From: a virus
IMG/VR virus record: IMGVR_UViG_3300034066_001370
Span: 1-35,568 of that record
Direction: 5' to 3' (one strand)
DNA: 35,568 nt
Under the pieces are notes generated by a model, which saw nothing but the letters and a program-made list of their open reading frames with translations, had not been told where the DNA came from and searched no databases. A program made the position numbers and the translations under genes. Each line of letters begins with the position of its first letter. The first letter of the stretch is position 1. Below, in pieces: positions 21,413 to 30,002 of this stretch.

Positions 21413-21799
21413 ATGGATAAACTATCAAGTGATAATTATCTATTATATGCAGCTAAACACTATGATAACCCACAGTGTTATTCGAATGAAGAATTTTTTG
21501 AGGATCTTAACAGACTAAAGTATATTAAAAAGTTGCTTACACGATACAAAACATCTGGCGAATTAAAGGATAGGCTTATCCTTAATCACTTGATAGTATT
21601 GAATAACGTATTCGGCCCGGTCCCACTGTGCCGAATTCTTTATTTGAAGATGAAGCAATACTATGATTGTCTTATGCCTTTCCTGGTGCTACTAAATATA
21701 ATGCCAGAGACTTTATATAACATTGAAAATGAATCTACAATATATCTAGATACGATTTTAATGGATATGGTAATAGTCGAAAGACTTAGGAACATCTAA
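21413..21799 (+). CDS. conserved T4-like phage protein (DUF7207-type)
   Basis: A 128-residue, largely helical protein of a family widespread in T4-like phages. Its hallmark is DNYLLYAAKHYDNPQCYSNEE, then FFEDLNRLKYIKKLLTRYKT and LILNHLIVLNNVFGP; the function is unknown. The family label comes from memory of these motifs. It starts five bases after the preceding gene and overlaps the next ATG by one base, so it is part of a dense operon of small genes. Confidence 0.75.
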   Translation: MDKLSSDNYLLYAAKHYDNPQCYSNEEFFEDLNRLKYIKKLLTRYKTSGELKDRLILNHLIVLNNVFGPVPLCRILYLKMKQYYDCLMPFLVLLNIMPETLYNIENESTIYLDTILMDMVIVERLRNI

Positions 21800-22113
21800 T
21801 GCAAGTTACAAACAAAACTACAACTGCCCCATGCATACACTGTGGCAAATCAAGATTAGTCCACAAGGCCGGAACTTTATATTGTCCAACAAGCGGTTCT
21901 CTAGGTGGTAATAGAACCTTTACTTCTACTACATACCAAGCTAAAATTGTAGAAAATGAAGTGCCTGCTAATGCTATGGGTAATTCATCTTCATCAGACG
22001 GCCATATTGCTACTATCGATCCTCCGTTGTCAAAAACTCCCCTTAAAAGATTTTCGGCGATAAATAAAAAGAAAAAAAACGGAAATAAAGTCGGAGATAA
22101 AAATGGCATCTAG
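21799..22113 (+). CDS. hypothetical protein with short zinc-finger-like N-terminus
   Basis: A 104-residue protein. CIHCGKSRLVHKAGTLYC near residues 12-29 has a CxxC plus a later Cys and may bind zinc, though a fourth ligand is not obvious (a His lies within). The middle is Ser- and Asn-rich and probably disordered, and the C-terminus is very basic (KKKKNGNKVGDKNG). No family recognised beyond similar small phage proteins. It overlaps genes on both sides. Confidence 0.65.
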   Translation: MQVTNKTTTAPCIHCGKSRLVHKAGTLYCPTSGSLGGNRTFTSTTYQAKIVENEVPANAMGNSSSSDGHIATIDPPLSKTPLKRFSAINKKKKNGNKVGDKNGI

Positions 22114-22519
22114 AGCAACACCAGATGTTACGTCTGTAAAAGTAGCTATTCAGCGATTAACAGAAATCTCTTCAGATCTAAGCAAGATGCTAGCTGTGCA
22201 TGAACAACGTCTAGGTCAACATGAAAAGAAACAAGACACATTAGAATTTTCTATTGAAAAGCGTAGAGACGAACTGTTAGCCGCTATTGATAGAATTAAC
22301 AAAGATATTGATACATCACTAGCTAGACTAGAAGCAGATACTAAAGTTCGTCACACCGAAGTGTTAGAAAAAATCAAAGCAGTTGATGATTACCATAATG
22401 TTGAAATCGTCAAGCTAACGAACAGAATTTCGACTTTTGAAAAGTACGTTTGGATGGCCATCGGCGCAATTACGGTTGCCTCGTGGGCTGTGTCACTAGC
22501 TATTTCCAAGGCTTTCTAA
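22103..22519 (+). CDS. coiled-coil protein with C-terminal membrane anchor
   Basis: A 138-residue protein. Residues about 15-110 form a long coiled coil (heptads such as LEFSIEKRRDELLAAIDRIN), and residues about 115-136 a single transmembrane segment (YVWMAIGAITVASWAVSLAI), giving a tail-anchored topology. Similar small phage proteins are known, of unknown function; a second holin-like or spanin-like role would be speculative. GGAG precedes the ATG. It ends just before the primase promoter. Confidence 0.7.
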   Translation: MASRATPDVTSVKVAIQRLTEISSDLSKMLAVHEQRLGQHEKKQDTLEFSIEKRRDELLAAIDRINKDIDTSLARLEADTKVRHTEVLEKIKAVDDYHNVEIVKLTNRISTFEKYVWMAIGAITVASWAVSLAISKAF

Positions 22520-22526
22520 AATAAGT

Positions 22527-22556
22527 ATGTACAAACTATAATAACAGCTGTATAAT
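22527..22556 (+). promoter_or_regulatory. phage early/middle promoter for primase
   Basis: ATGTAC, an 18-base spacer ending in CTG, then TATAAT, as at the gp43 promoter. It lies 35 bases before the primase ATG and may also serve thyX and nrdA. Confidence 0.8.
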
Positions 22557-22590
22557 ACTGGTATCAGTAAAAACAATGGTATAGTTTGTA

Positions 22591-23679
22591 ATGAACTGGA
22601 TTGATCAAAAATACATTAGTTTAATATCAGTTCGACTACAACGATTCACTAATAGAAATGGTTCGTTTAACTTTAGATGTCCTATATGTGGTGATTCACA
22701 GAAGTCTAAGACAAAATCTCGTGGATGGATTTACGTAAAGGACAACAAGGCTAAATTCTTCTGCCATAATTGCAATGCAGCTATGTCACTAGGGAATTTC
22801 ATTAAAACCCTAGATGATTCGCTGTACTCTGAATATAAGTTCGAACGCTTTAAAGAATCAGGAATTAAGACTGCTAAATTTGAAGACATTGAATCATTCA
22901 CGTCTAAACTAAAGACTCCTGATTTTGTGGCTGATACAGCGTTCAAGAAGGCCACAAAAATCTCTTCTTTGCCAGAAGATCATCCAGTTAAAATATATAT
23001 TGTTAAGAGACACATTCCTTTCGCACAACACTTTAGGTTGTTTTACGTGAAGGAATTCTATGCGTTCGTCAACGAGTTCATTCCAGATAAATTCAATGAG
23101 AGTGCACTCAAGCATGACGAAGCAAGATTGGTAATACCTTTCTTTGACGAAAACAAAAAGCTATTTGGATTTCAAGGTCGTGTATTAGGTGGTAATAGCA
23201 CGAAATACATCACTATTATGCTTGATGAGAGCAAGCGTAAGTTATATGGACTTGACACAGTAGATCTTAGAGAACCTACTTACGTTTTTGAAGGACCTAT
23301 TGACGCTATGTTTATTCCTAATTCTATCGCAACCGCTGGTTCTGACTTGGTGTTGGGAGTTAAAGGTCTCAACACCGAAAACATGGTGGTTGTGTACGAC
23401 AACGAACGTAGATCTATTCACACTGTAAAGAAAATTGAATCCGCAATTGACAGCGGATTTAAGGTTTGTATCTGGCCAGAGAATATTATTCAAAAAGACA
23501 TCAATGATATGGTGTTGGCCGGTATGAAACCTGACTACCTCAAAGCCCTGATAGATGAAAATACATTTTCAGGATTAAGAGCTAACATGGAATTTAATTC
23601 CTGGAAGCGTATCAAGACACATACTAATTATTCATATAGAGGAAATAATGCATATAGCAAATATCGTAGCAGTAACTAA
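22591..23679 (+). CDS. 61: DNA primase (T4 gp61-like)
   Basis: The 362-residue primase synthesises RNA primers for lagging-strand synthesis with the gp41 helicase. The zinc-binding domain has CPIC at residues 30-33 and CHNC near 58-61. The Toprim core has EGPIDAMF (about 230, catalytic Glu) and VVYDNE (about 267, metal-binding Asp), with DINDMVLAG later. The extension after the zinc domain is helical, as in the family. Its end overlaps the thyX start by 32 bases. It has a promoter of its own. Confidence 0.93.
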   Translation: MNWIDQKYISLISVRLQRFTNRNGSFNFRCPICGDSQKSKTKSRGWIYVKDNKAKFFCHNCNAAMSLGNFIKTLDDSLYSEYKFERFKESGIKTAKFEDIESFTSKLKTPDFVADTAFKKATKISSLPEDHPVKIYIVKRHIPFAQHFRLFYVKEFYAFVNEFIPDKFNESALKHDEARLVIPFFDENKKLFGFQGRVLGGNSTKYITIMLDESKRKLYGLDTVDLREPTYVFEGPIDAMFIPNSIATAGSDLVLGVKGLNTENMVVVYDNERRSIHTVKKIESAIDSGFKVCIWPENIIQKDINDMVLAGMKPDYLKALIDENTFSGLRANMEFNSWKRIKTHTNYSYRGNNAYSKYRSSN

Positions 23680-24301
23680 GCCTGTAATTCCTGGTTCTGA
23701 CGCCCCACAAACTGCTGATGAATTCGTAGCTTATGTAGCTAGAGTTTCAAATCCATCAAATCAGAATAATAAGGAAACAGCTGACAAGCTCATTGGTTAT
23801 CTGAAGCGTAATAATCATTGGAGCCCGATGGAAATGGTCCATGTAGTAATGGAAATTACCACTACGCGTGATATTGCTCGCCAGATTCTTCGTCACAGAT
23901 CATTCTCTTTCCAGGAATTTTCTCAGCGATATGCTGATCCTACTAATGATCTAGGATTTACGTTTAAAGAGACACGTTTGCAAGATACAAAGAATAGACA
24001 AAATTCTTTGGATACAGAAGACAATAATGCAATCGCTAGATTTGAAGCTATGCAAGATGAAATGATTGATAAGGCTTCATCTATGTATGTTGAAGCTATC
24101 AATATGGGTATTGCCAAAGAACAGGCTCGTGCATTTCTACCTGAAGGGTTGACTGTTTCGAAACTATATATGGCCGGAAGTCTACGCTCATGGATTCATT
24201 ATTGTGATCTACGACGTGGTAATGGCACACAGAAGGAACATCGTTGGGTTGCTGAGTCTGCTTGGAAAGAGCTAATTCATTATTTCAGTTCGATTAAGTA
24301 G
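23648..24301 (+). CDS. thyX: FAD-dependent thymidylate synthase ThyX
   Basis: A 217-residue flavin-dependent enzyme making dTMP from dUMP with methylene-tetrahydrofolate and NAD(P)H. The signature RHRxxSxxExSxRY is present as RHRSFSFQEFSQRY (about residue 79). SLRSWIHYCDLR is the conserved C-terminal substrate-binding motif. It complements the dCMP deaminase (source of dUMP) and ribonucleotide reductase. The start codon lies inside the primase gene, suggesting coupled translation. A late-type TATAAATA box follows its stop. Confidence 0.94.
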   Translation: MHIANIVAVTKPVIPGSDAPQTADEFVAYVARVSNPSNQNNKETADKLIGYLKRNNHWSPMEMVHVVMEITTTRDIARQILRHRSFSFQEFSQRYADPTNDLGFTFKETRLQDTKNRQNSLDTEDNNAIARFEAMQDEMIDKASSMYVEAINMGIAKEQARAFLPEGLTVSKLYMAGSLRSWIHYCDLRRGNGTQKEHRWVAESAWKELIHYFSSIK

Positions 24302-24305
24302 AGCC

Positions 24306-24313
24306 TATAAATA
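24306..24313 (+). promoter_or_regulatory. TATAAATA box (T4 late promoter-like)
   Basis: An exact TATAAATA immediately after thyX and 38 bases before nrdA. Late timing for ribonucleotide reductase would be unexpected, so the match may be fortuitous. GTATAATAAGG downstream offers another -10. Confidence 0.4.
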
Positions 24314-24351
24314 TCCGACCAATTCAATAAGCGTATAATAAGGAATAATTT

Positions 24352-26640
24352 ATGTCACTGGTGGTAACTAAGCGCTCAGGTAATAAAGAACCATTAGATT
24401 TAGATAAGTTTCACAAGGTTACAATGTGGGCTTGTGAAGGCCTAAACGGTACGTCACCATCTGAAATCCAAATCAAAAGCCGAATTCAGTTTTACAATGG
24501 CATCAAGACTTCTGATATCCAAGAAACTCTGATTAAGTCAGCTGCTGATCTTATTTCAGAAGATGTTCCTGGTTATCAGTATGTTGCCGGGCGTCTTGTT
24601 AATTACCAGCTTCGTAAGGAAGTGTACAATGGTCCTACGCCTGTAAGCTTGATCGATCATATTCGCTACGTTGTGGCAGAGAATTATTATGACAAGGAAA
24701 TTCTAGATCAGTATACGCCAGAAGAAATCAATCAAATCGATAAGTTCGTAGACCACGACAGAGATTTTGATATTGCGTACGTAGGAATGGAGCAGTTTAG
24801 AGGTAAATATCTGGTTAGGAATCGCGTAACCGGAAAAATTTACGAAACTCCACAGATGGCATATATCCTAATTGCCATGGTCTTGTTTGCAAAATACCCG
24901 CAAACCACAAGATTGCAATGGGTAAAGGACTACTATGATGCAATTTCTACATTCAAAATTTCTCTACCTACGCCAGTTATGGCAGGTGTCCGTACTGGCA
25001 TGCGTCAATTTTCTTCATGCGTGGTTATTGAGTCTGATGATTCTCTTGACTCGATATTTGCCTCAGCTACAGCCATCGGTAAATATGTCTCTCAAAGAGC
25101 TGGTATTGGAATCGGTGGTGGTCGCATACGTGCTATTAATTCACCTATTAGGAATGGTGATACTTCTCATACTGGTGTTATACCGTTCTATCGTCATTTT
25201 GAAAGTGCAGTGCGTTCGTGTTCTCAGGGCTCTATTCGAAACGGGGCGGCAACTCTATACTACCCTATCTGGCATTTGGAAGTCGAAGACCTTCTAGTTC
25301 TTAAGAATAACAAGGGCACAGAATTCAATCGTCTACGCCATATCGATTACGGTGTGCAGTTCAATAAGGTGATGTACGAGCGTCTTCTTTCGGGTGGTAA
25401 TATTATTTTATTTTCTCCGTCAGATGTTCCTGAGATGTACGAAGCATTTTTCAACGACACTGACAAATTCCGTGAGCTGTACGAAAAGGCAGAACGTTCA
25501 ACTAAAATTCGTAAGAAGACACTCCCGGCGATTGAACTGTTTACATCGTTCCTACAGGAGCGTAAGGACACTGGTCGTATCTATTTGATGAATGTTGACC
25601 ATTGCAATACTCATTCTTCGTTCAAGGAAGAGGTTGCACCTGTTAGACTTTCTAACCTATGTACAGAAATTACACTTCCAACCAAGCCAATTAACAACAT
25701 TGATGACGAGAACGGCGAGATTGCATTGTGCACGCTGTCGGCTATCAATTGGGGAGAAATTAAGCATGTCGATGATTTTCAGTCTGTTTGTGCTCTCGCT
25801 GTTCGTGCTCTTGACTCTCTTCTGGACTATCAGAACTACCCTGTTGTTGCAGCTCGTTCCGGAACTATGGCTAGACGCCCCTTGGGTATTGGTATCATTA
25901 ATTTTGCTTACTGGCTTGCTAGGAACGACCTATCATATTCTAACATTGATGCAGTGGGTCTAGCTAAGATCCATGAATACGCTGAAGCATGGTCATACTA
26001 CTTAATCAAGGCATCAGCCGATCTTGCTGTTGAATTCGGTGCACCATCTAAGAGCAATGAAACAAAGTACTCAGACGGTATTCTACCAATCGATACGTAC
26101 AAGAAAGAAGTTGACGAACTAGCAGCTCCAAAGTACAACATGGATTGGAATTCGCTACGTAAGCAGCTCAAAGAAACTGGCATCCGTAATTCTACATTGA
26201 TGGCCTTGATGCCAGCAGAAACGTCTGCTCAGGTATCGAACTCAACCAACGGAATTGAGCCGCCTCGTTCGTTGATTTCAGTTAAGCAGTCTAAGGACGG
26301 AGTGCTTAAGCAGGTTGTTCCTCGTATTAGAACACTTAAGAACAAGTATGACTTGCTATGGGATCAGAAAAACCCGGAAGGTTATTTGAAGATCATGGCA
26401 GTACTACAGAAGTTCATCGACCAGGCTATTTCTGTCAACACCACATATAACCCTAAGTTTTATGAAAACGATCAGGTACCAATGTCAGAGCTAATGAAGC
26501 ACATGGTTATGTTCTACAAGTATGGCGGTAAGAATTTGTACTATTGCAACACAGCCGATCAGGCGGGTGAAATCGAATTCAAGCCAGTTGAAATGGCTGC
26601 TATCGAGGATGCTGAAACGTGCGACTCCTGCACAATTTAA
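24352..26640 (+). CDS. nrdA: ribonucleoside-diphosphate reductase, alpha subunit
   Basis: The 762-residue large subunit of class Ia ribonucleotide reductase. It reduces NDPs to dNDPs. Active-site elements are visible: RQFSSCVVI (redox Cys), NLCTEITLPTKP (Asn-Cys-Glu), a later LMALMPAETSAQVSNSTNGI with the substrate-binding region, and the C-terminal swinging pair CDSC. The N-terminus (VVTKRSGNKEPLDLDKFHKV) has a short ATP-cone-like start. Two bases separate it from nrdB. The glutaredoxin encoded downstream is the likely reductant. Confidence 0.96.
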   Translation: MSLVVTKRSGNKEPLDLDKFHKVTMWACEGLNGTSPSEIQIKSRIQFYNGIKTSDIQETLIKSAADLISEDVPGYQYVAGRLVNYQLRKEVYNGPTPVSLIDHIRYVVAENYYDKEILDQYTPEEINQIDKFVDHDRDFDIAYVGMEQFRGKYLVRNRVTGKIYETPQMAYILIAMVLFAKYPQTTRLQWVKDYYDAISTFKISLPTPVMAGVRTGMRQFSSCVVIESDDSLDSIFASATAIGKYVSQRAGIGIGGGRIRAINSPIRNGDTSHTGVIPFYRHFESAVRSCSQGSIRNGAATLYYPIWHLEVEDLLVLKNNKGTEFNRLRHIDYGVQFNKVMYERLLSGGNIILFSPSDVPEMYEAFFNDTDKFRELYEKAERSTKIRKKTLPAIELFTSFLQERKDTGRIYLMNVDHCNTHSSFKEEVAPVRLSNLCTEITLPTKPINNIDDENGEIALCTLSAINWGEIKHVDDFQSVCALAVRALDSLLDYQNYPVVAARSGTMARRPLGIGIINFAYWLARNDLSYSNIDAVGLAKIHEYAEAWSYYLIKASADLAVEFGAPSKSNETKYSDGILPIDTYKKEVDELAAPKYNMDWNSLRKQLKETGIRNSTLMALMPAETSAQVSNSTNGIEPPRSLISVKQSKDGVLKQVVPRIRTLKNKYDLLWDQKNPEGYLKIMAVLQKFIDQAISVNTTYNPKFYENDQVPMSELMKHMVMFYKYGGKNLYYCNTADQAGEIEFKPVEMAAIEDAETCDSCTI

Positions 26641-26642
26641 TC

Positions 26643-27710
26643 ATGACCGTATTTAATCTGACTAACACCGACGCGACAAAGTCCACTGCGTTTTTTGGGC
26701 CAGAACTGGCAATTGCCAGATATGACAAGCAAAAGTACGCCTTCCTTGAGAAGCTAACTGATAAACAACTGTCGTTCTTTTGGCGCCCAGAAGAAATCGA
26801 TATTTACAGAGATGCAAAGGACTTCAAGGCACTAGAGCCACACGAACAACATATCTTTACGTCTAACCTTAAGAGACAGATTCTTCTGGACTCGGTTCAA
26901 GGTAGAGCACCGACCGCGGCATTCGGGCCTATTTGTTCGTTGCCAGAACTAGAAAACTGGATCATTACATGGGCATTCTTTGAAACGATCCATTCTAGAT
27001 CGTACACCCATTTGATTCGTAACGTATATCCAGATCCGTCTGCTGTCTTTGATACTATTATGGAAATCAAAGACATTGTTGATTGTGCTGTGGATATTTC
27101 TGAGTCGTATGATGCCTTGATTAATTTCAAGGGTGAGTATGGTTCGTATGAACATAAGAAGAAGCTTTGGCTTGCTCTAATGTCGGTTAATATCCTAGAG
27201 GGAATTAGGTTCTATGTTTCGTTTGCATGTTCTTGGGCATTCGCCGAAGTGAAGCAGATGGAAGGTAATGCCAAGATTATCAAGTTCATCTGTCGTGATG
27301 AAAATATCCATCTAGCAGCATCACAGCAGCTGTTAAAGGTACTACCACAGGAAGATAAGGATTTTGCGAAGATCCAAAAGGAATCTTCTAAGGAATGTAT
27401 TTCAATGTATGAGTCTGCAGTTGTACAGGAAATGCTCTGGGCAAAATACTTGTTTAAAAACGGCTCTATCGTTGGACTAAACGAGCAGCTGTTGTGCAAT
27501 TTCGTTGAATGGTTGGCCAACAAGCGAATGACAGCAGTTGGATTGTCTACTAGTTTCAAGGGTGGTTCTAATCCCCTGCCATGGGTTCAGAAATGGATTT
27601 CTGGTTCAGAGGTTCAGGTTGCTCCACAGGAAGTTCAGGTTTCATCATATGTTGTCGGTGGTGTTAAGCTAGACGTCAATGAAAATACTTTCAAAAGCAT
27701 GTCTCTTTAA
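26643..27710 (+). CDS. nrdB: ribonucleoside-diphosphate reductase, beta subunit
   Basis: The 355-residue radical-generating subunit. Iron ligands are seen in order: the Glu of FETIHSRSYTHLI with its His, the Glu of LEGIRFYVSF, and Glu/His of DENIHLAAS. The Tyr of HSRSYTHLI fits the radical position. The start is the ATG two bases after nrdA, giving MTVFNLTNTDATKS; an upstream ATG inside nrdA is not needed. The C-terminal tail, which docks into NrdA, ends KLDVNENTFKSMSL. Confidence 0.96.
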   Translation: MTVFNLTNTDATKSTAFFGPELAIARYDKQKYAFLEKLTDKQLSFFWRPEEIDIYRDAKDFKALEPHEQHIFTSNLKRQILLDSVQGRAPTAAFGPICSLPELENWIITWAFFETIHSRSYTHLIRNVYPDPSAVFDTIMEIKDIVDCAVDISESYDALINFKGEYGSYEHKKKLWLALMSVNILEGIRFYVSFACSWAFAEVKQMEGNAKIIKFICRDENIHLAASQQLLKVLPQEDKDFAKIQKESSKECISMYESAVVQEMLWAKYLFKNGSIVGLNEQLLCNFVEWLANKRMTAVGLSTSFKGGSNPLPWVQKWISGSEVQVAPQEVQVSSYVVGGVKLDVNENTFKSMSL

Positions 27711-27725
27711 ACAATAAATAGAGGT

Positions 27726-28154
27726 ATGGAATGGACATACCTCAACGATAAATTCCCATACGCAATGATAGGCGAAAACTTTGGTTTCGTCTATGTCATT
27801 ACCAACACTGTTACCGATAGAAAATATCTTGGTAAGAAGTGGTTCTGGTCTTCTAGAAAGAAAAAGGTAAAAGGGAAGAAACGCGCAGTACGACTTAAGT
27901 TAGAGTCTGACTGGGAATCATATTACGGATCATCGGCTGAGTTAACAGCTGACGTTGAAAAATATGGTAAGGATAAGTTTAGAAGAGAGATAATCCACTT
28001 ATGCAAAACAAAAGGCGACGCTTCGTATTATGAAGCAAAGTACCAATTTGAATGTGGTGTGCTAGAATCCGATCAATGGTATAATGCTTGGATTATTGTT
28101 CGGGTGCGCAAGAATCATCTGACTTCTTATAAAAATCGCCAGACTTCTTCTTAA
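27726..28154 (+). CDS. GIY-YIG-like nuclease-domain protein
   Basis: A 142-residue protein of a conserved phage group. GFVYVITNTVTDRKYLGKKW is the GIY-YIG core (here VYV...YLG), followed by the conserved Arg of FRREIIHL and the Glu of YYEAKYQFE, and a strand SYYGSS. The group is common in T4-like phages and related to GIY-YIG endonucleases; whether it is a homing nuclease or a domesticated one is unknown. Its 3' end overlaps the convergent HNH gene by 62 bases. Confidence 0.82.
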   Translation: MEWTYLNDKFPYAMIGENFGFVYVITNTVTDRKYLGKKWFWSSRKKKVKGKKRAVRLKLESDWESYYGSSAELTADVEKYGKDKFRREIIHLCKTKGDASYYEAKYQFECGVLESDQWYNAWIIVRVRKNHLTSYKNRQTSS

Positions 28155-28656
28155 CACGTGGCGGCATTCGTGAAACGTACCACCATCCTTCTGGTGGAAG
28201 TTTACCAGTCTTTTTAATTCTCTTGGTTATAAAGCCATTAGATATGATTCTGCATCCAGCTGGAGAAGGTGGTGTAGTAGTTCCTATTCTTCCTCTTCTC
28301 CAACCCATGTTATCAATGAATATCTGAGCTTCATCTTTGTCCATGAACTTATTGATGATATCATTAGTTATCCAGACTTTACCCTGTAGGCCATTTAGCC
28401 CACCAAGTATTTCGATCTTATGATTTTTCATAAGAATCTTTCTAGAAATACGCCTATATTTTGCACAATAAATACAACGTAGGCTAATATTGTCAAAATT
28501 GTTGTTTACATTATCACCGTCTATGTGGTATAATACCAGTGTCGACGGTACTATTTTAGTGGAAATGACTTGTTTAATCCAGTAACCATGGTTACAGATT
28601 TCACAATAGCATCCATTCTCAAATGCAACCAGCCATTTTAATTGTTCGTTATTCAT
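28093..28656 (-). CDS. HNH endonuclease-like protein (probable homing endonuclease)
   Basis: A 187-residue protein on the minus strand. CEIC (Cys18, Cys21) and a later LRCIYC form a zinc site around the HNH core LVLYHIDGDNVNNNFDNISL, the typical homing-endonuclease arrangement. The C-terminal half has a DNA-binding-like segment (GLQGKVWITNDIINKFM). Base composition is AT-rich compared with nrdB. Opposite strand, lone position and nearness to nrd genes agree with an inserted selfish element, perhaps cutting a related phage at this locus. Confidence 0.83.
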   Translation of the reverse strand: MNNEQLKWLVAFENGCYCEICNHGYWIKQVISTKIVPSTLVLYHIDGDNVNNNFDNISLRCIYCAKYRRISRKILMKNHKIEILGGLNGLQGKVWITNDIINKFMDKDEAQIFIDNMGWRRGRIGTTTPPSPAGCRIISNGFITKRIKKTGKLPPEGWWYVSRMPPRVKKKSGDFYKKSDDSCAPEQ

Positions 28657-28680
28657 AGTTTATTTATTAAGGAAAGTGAC

Positions 28681-28773
28681 ATGCCGCATCCGTCAAAGAA
28701 TCGCCCGCGCAAGGGTCGCCGTAAGATTGGTTCAAATAAGCGCCGTAAGGCCAGAGCGAACCGTAAGAAGTAA
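28681..28773 (+). CDS. arginine/lysine-rich microprotein (30 aa)
   Basis: Thirty residues, 15 of them Arg or Lys: it starts MPHPSKNRPRKGRRKIG and ends KARANRKK. A GGAAAGTGAC stretch just upstream of the ATG gives a ribosome binding site. It resembles protamine-like or ribosomal-protein-like short basic peptides and may bind nucleic acid. The stop shares its last base with the next ATG (TAATG), so it is coupled with the following membrane microprotein. Confidence 0.65.
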   Translation: MPHPSKNRPRKGRRKIGSNKRRKARANRKK

Positions 28774-28859
28774 TGGAATTTTTGTTAAACCCGGTTATTT
28801 GGATAGGATTATACTACTTATTTTTGTGTGTAATCATTACCAATTATCCTAATAAATAG
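28773..28859 (+). CDS. single-TM membrane microprotein (28 aa)
   Basis: Twenty-eight residues, mostly hydrophobic (LLNPVIWIGLYYLFLCVIIT), predicted to cross the membrane once. The start overlaps the stop of the basic microprotein. No ribosome binding site is obvious, so expression probably depends on coupling. Function unknown; small holin-like or signalling peptides are the closest idea. Confidence 0.5.
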   Translation: MEFLLNPVIWIGLYYLFLCVIITNYPNK

Positions 28860-28867
28860 ATTAGAAA

Positions 28868-28933
28868 ATGGAATACATATTTATCTCGATAGTGATCGTT
28901 ACGTTGTTAATTTGGTTATGGATTAAATCATAA
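28868..28933 (+). CDS. single-TM membrane microprotein (21 aa)
   Basis: Twenty-one residues (MEYIFISIVIVTLLIWLWIK and Ser), almost all hydrophobic: a bare transmembrane helix. It follows the 28-residue membrane microprotein by eight bases. No strong ribosome binding site is seen (TTAGAAA). Tandem single-TM micropeptides are suggestive, but translation is unproven. Confidence 0.4.
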   Translation: MEYIFISIVIVTLLIWLWIKS

Positions 28934-28948
28934 AATAGAAGTTGTGTC

Positions 28949-29428
28949 ATGCATAAGAAAATGGATATTGAAAGCGTAAAACAGTTCATCTCAGAACAGT
29001 CGCTATCAACAAAAATTTACCTTGGATCAGATTCAGAACGCTATAATCGTAAGGGATTGTGGTACGCTGATTACGCACTTGTAGTGGTTGTTCATTATGA
29101 TGGTTGCCGCGGCGCTAAGCTGTTTGGTGAGGTCATTACCGAACGTGATTATGATCAGAACAAGCACAAGCCACGTTTCCGTCTTATGAACGAGGTTTAC
29201 AAGGTTTCTGGGCTGTATCTACAGCTGGCAGAGTCTATTGGTGACCGTCATTTTGAAATTCATCTTGATATTAACTCAGATGAAAAGCAGGGTTCTAACT
29301 GTGTTATGGCCCAGGCTATTGGTTATATCCGTGCAACATGTAATGTAATTCCAATGGTTAAACCTAACGCATTCGCAGCTTCATACGGTGCGGATAGATT
29401 TAAGAGCATCATGGGGGCTAAACACTAA
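28949..29428 (+). CDS. RNase H-like fold protein (DUF458/YkuK-type)
   Basis: A 159-residue protein with an RNase H-like pattern: YLGSDSERYNRKG gives the first acidic strand, ADYALVVVVHY the next strands, and FEIHLDINSDEKQGSN the later acidic strand with the DUF458 hallmark. The family is known as YkuK in Bacillus, of uncertain nuclease activity. A second in-frame ATG lies four codons on. It overlaps the glutaredoxin start by one base, making an nrd-linked operon. Confidence 0.75.
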   Translation: MHKKMDIESVKQFISEQSLSTKIYLGSDSERYNRKGLWYADYALVVVVHYDGCRGAKLFGEVITERDYDQNKHKPRFRLMNEVYKVSGLYLQLAESIGDRHFEIHLDINSDEKQGSNCVMAQAIGYIRATCNVIPMVKPNAFAASYGADRFKSIMGAKH

Positions 29429-29700
29429 TGAATGTAGTACTATATACGAAACTAGATTGTTCCTATTGCGTGGCAGCTAAAAATCTGCTTATCAATAGGA
29501 ACATTTTATGGTCTGAGAAAAAGCTAGACGTTGATTTTACCAGAAATCAACTGCTAGAATCATATCCATCAGCAACTACCTTTCCAGTTGTGATTGTTGA
29601 CGGATTTTATATCGGCGGCTATTCCGATCTTCTGCTAGCCGTAGATAAGCATGTAAACGAATCGATTAACAAAAGCTTTTTGACTGAAAATAAGGACTAA
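29428..29700 (+). CDS. glutaredoxin
   Basis: A 90-residue thioredoxin-fold redox protein with the active site CSYC (Cys11, Cys14), the cis-proline motif TFPVVIVDG, and the glutathione-binding GGYSDL. It probably reduces the NrdA C-terminal dithiol, equivalent to T4 NrdC. It is close downstream of nrdA/nrdB, separated by the nuclease genes and microproteins. The tail beyond residue 80 (NKSFLTENKD) is variable. Confidence 0.9.
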   Translation: MNVVLYTKLDCSYCVAAKNLLINRNILWSEKKLDVDFTRNQLLESYPSATTFPVVIVDGFYIGGYSDLLLAVDKHVNESINKSFLTENKD

Positions 29701-29703
29701 ATT

Positions 29704-29985
29704 ATGGCTATTGCAACGTATAAGAGAGACGATATTCTTGCTGACCTTCGCGAGAACATCGTTGAGGTAACCTTCAATAAGGTTTCTGATGGTCAAACTA
29801 GGATTATGAAGTGCACACTTCGGCCGGAGCTTCTTCCTAAGTCGTATATGTCTGAGCAAGAGCAGGAAACTACTTTCCACCGTGAAAATCCTGATACTAT
29901 TGCTGCCTGGGATATTGAAAAGAACGGTTGGCGTTCATTCAAAGTACCTACGGTCACGTACGTACAAATTGTAGATCATCTGTAA
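29704..29985 (+). CDS. small conserved phage protein (DUF2693-type)
   Basis: A 93-residue beta-rich protein. DILADLRENIVEVTFNKVSD, then RIMKCTLRPELLPK, and the end AAWDIEKNGWRSFKVPTV fit a phage family usually annotated as DUF2693 or WYL-like SH3 domain, thought to bind nucleic acid or protein. The role here is unknown. It lies between glutaredoxin and the glycosyltransferase. Confidence 0.75.
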   Translation: MAIATYKRDDILADLRENIVEVTFNKVSDGQTRIMKCTLRPELLPKSYMSEQEQETTFHRENPDTIAAWDIEKNGWRSFKVPTVTYVQIVDHL

Positions 29986-30002
29986 GATTTAAGGATTATA
30001 TT

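Noticed and set aside
28502-28537. Promoter-like TTTACA-N18-TATAAT on the plus strand
   Set aside because: It lies inside the minus-strand HNH gene and lacks the TGTAC of the other promoters; likely chance in AT-rich sequence.
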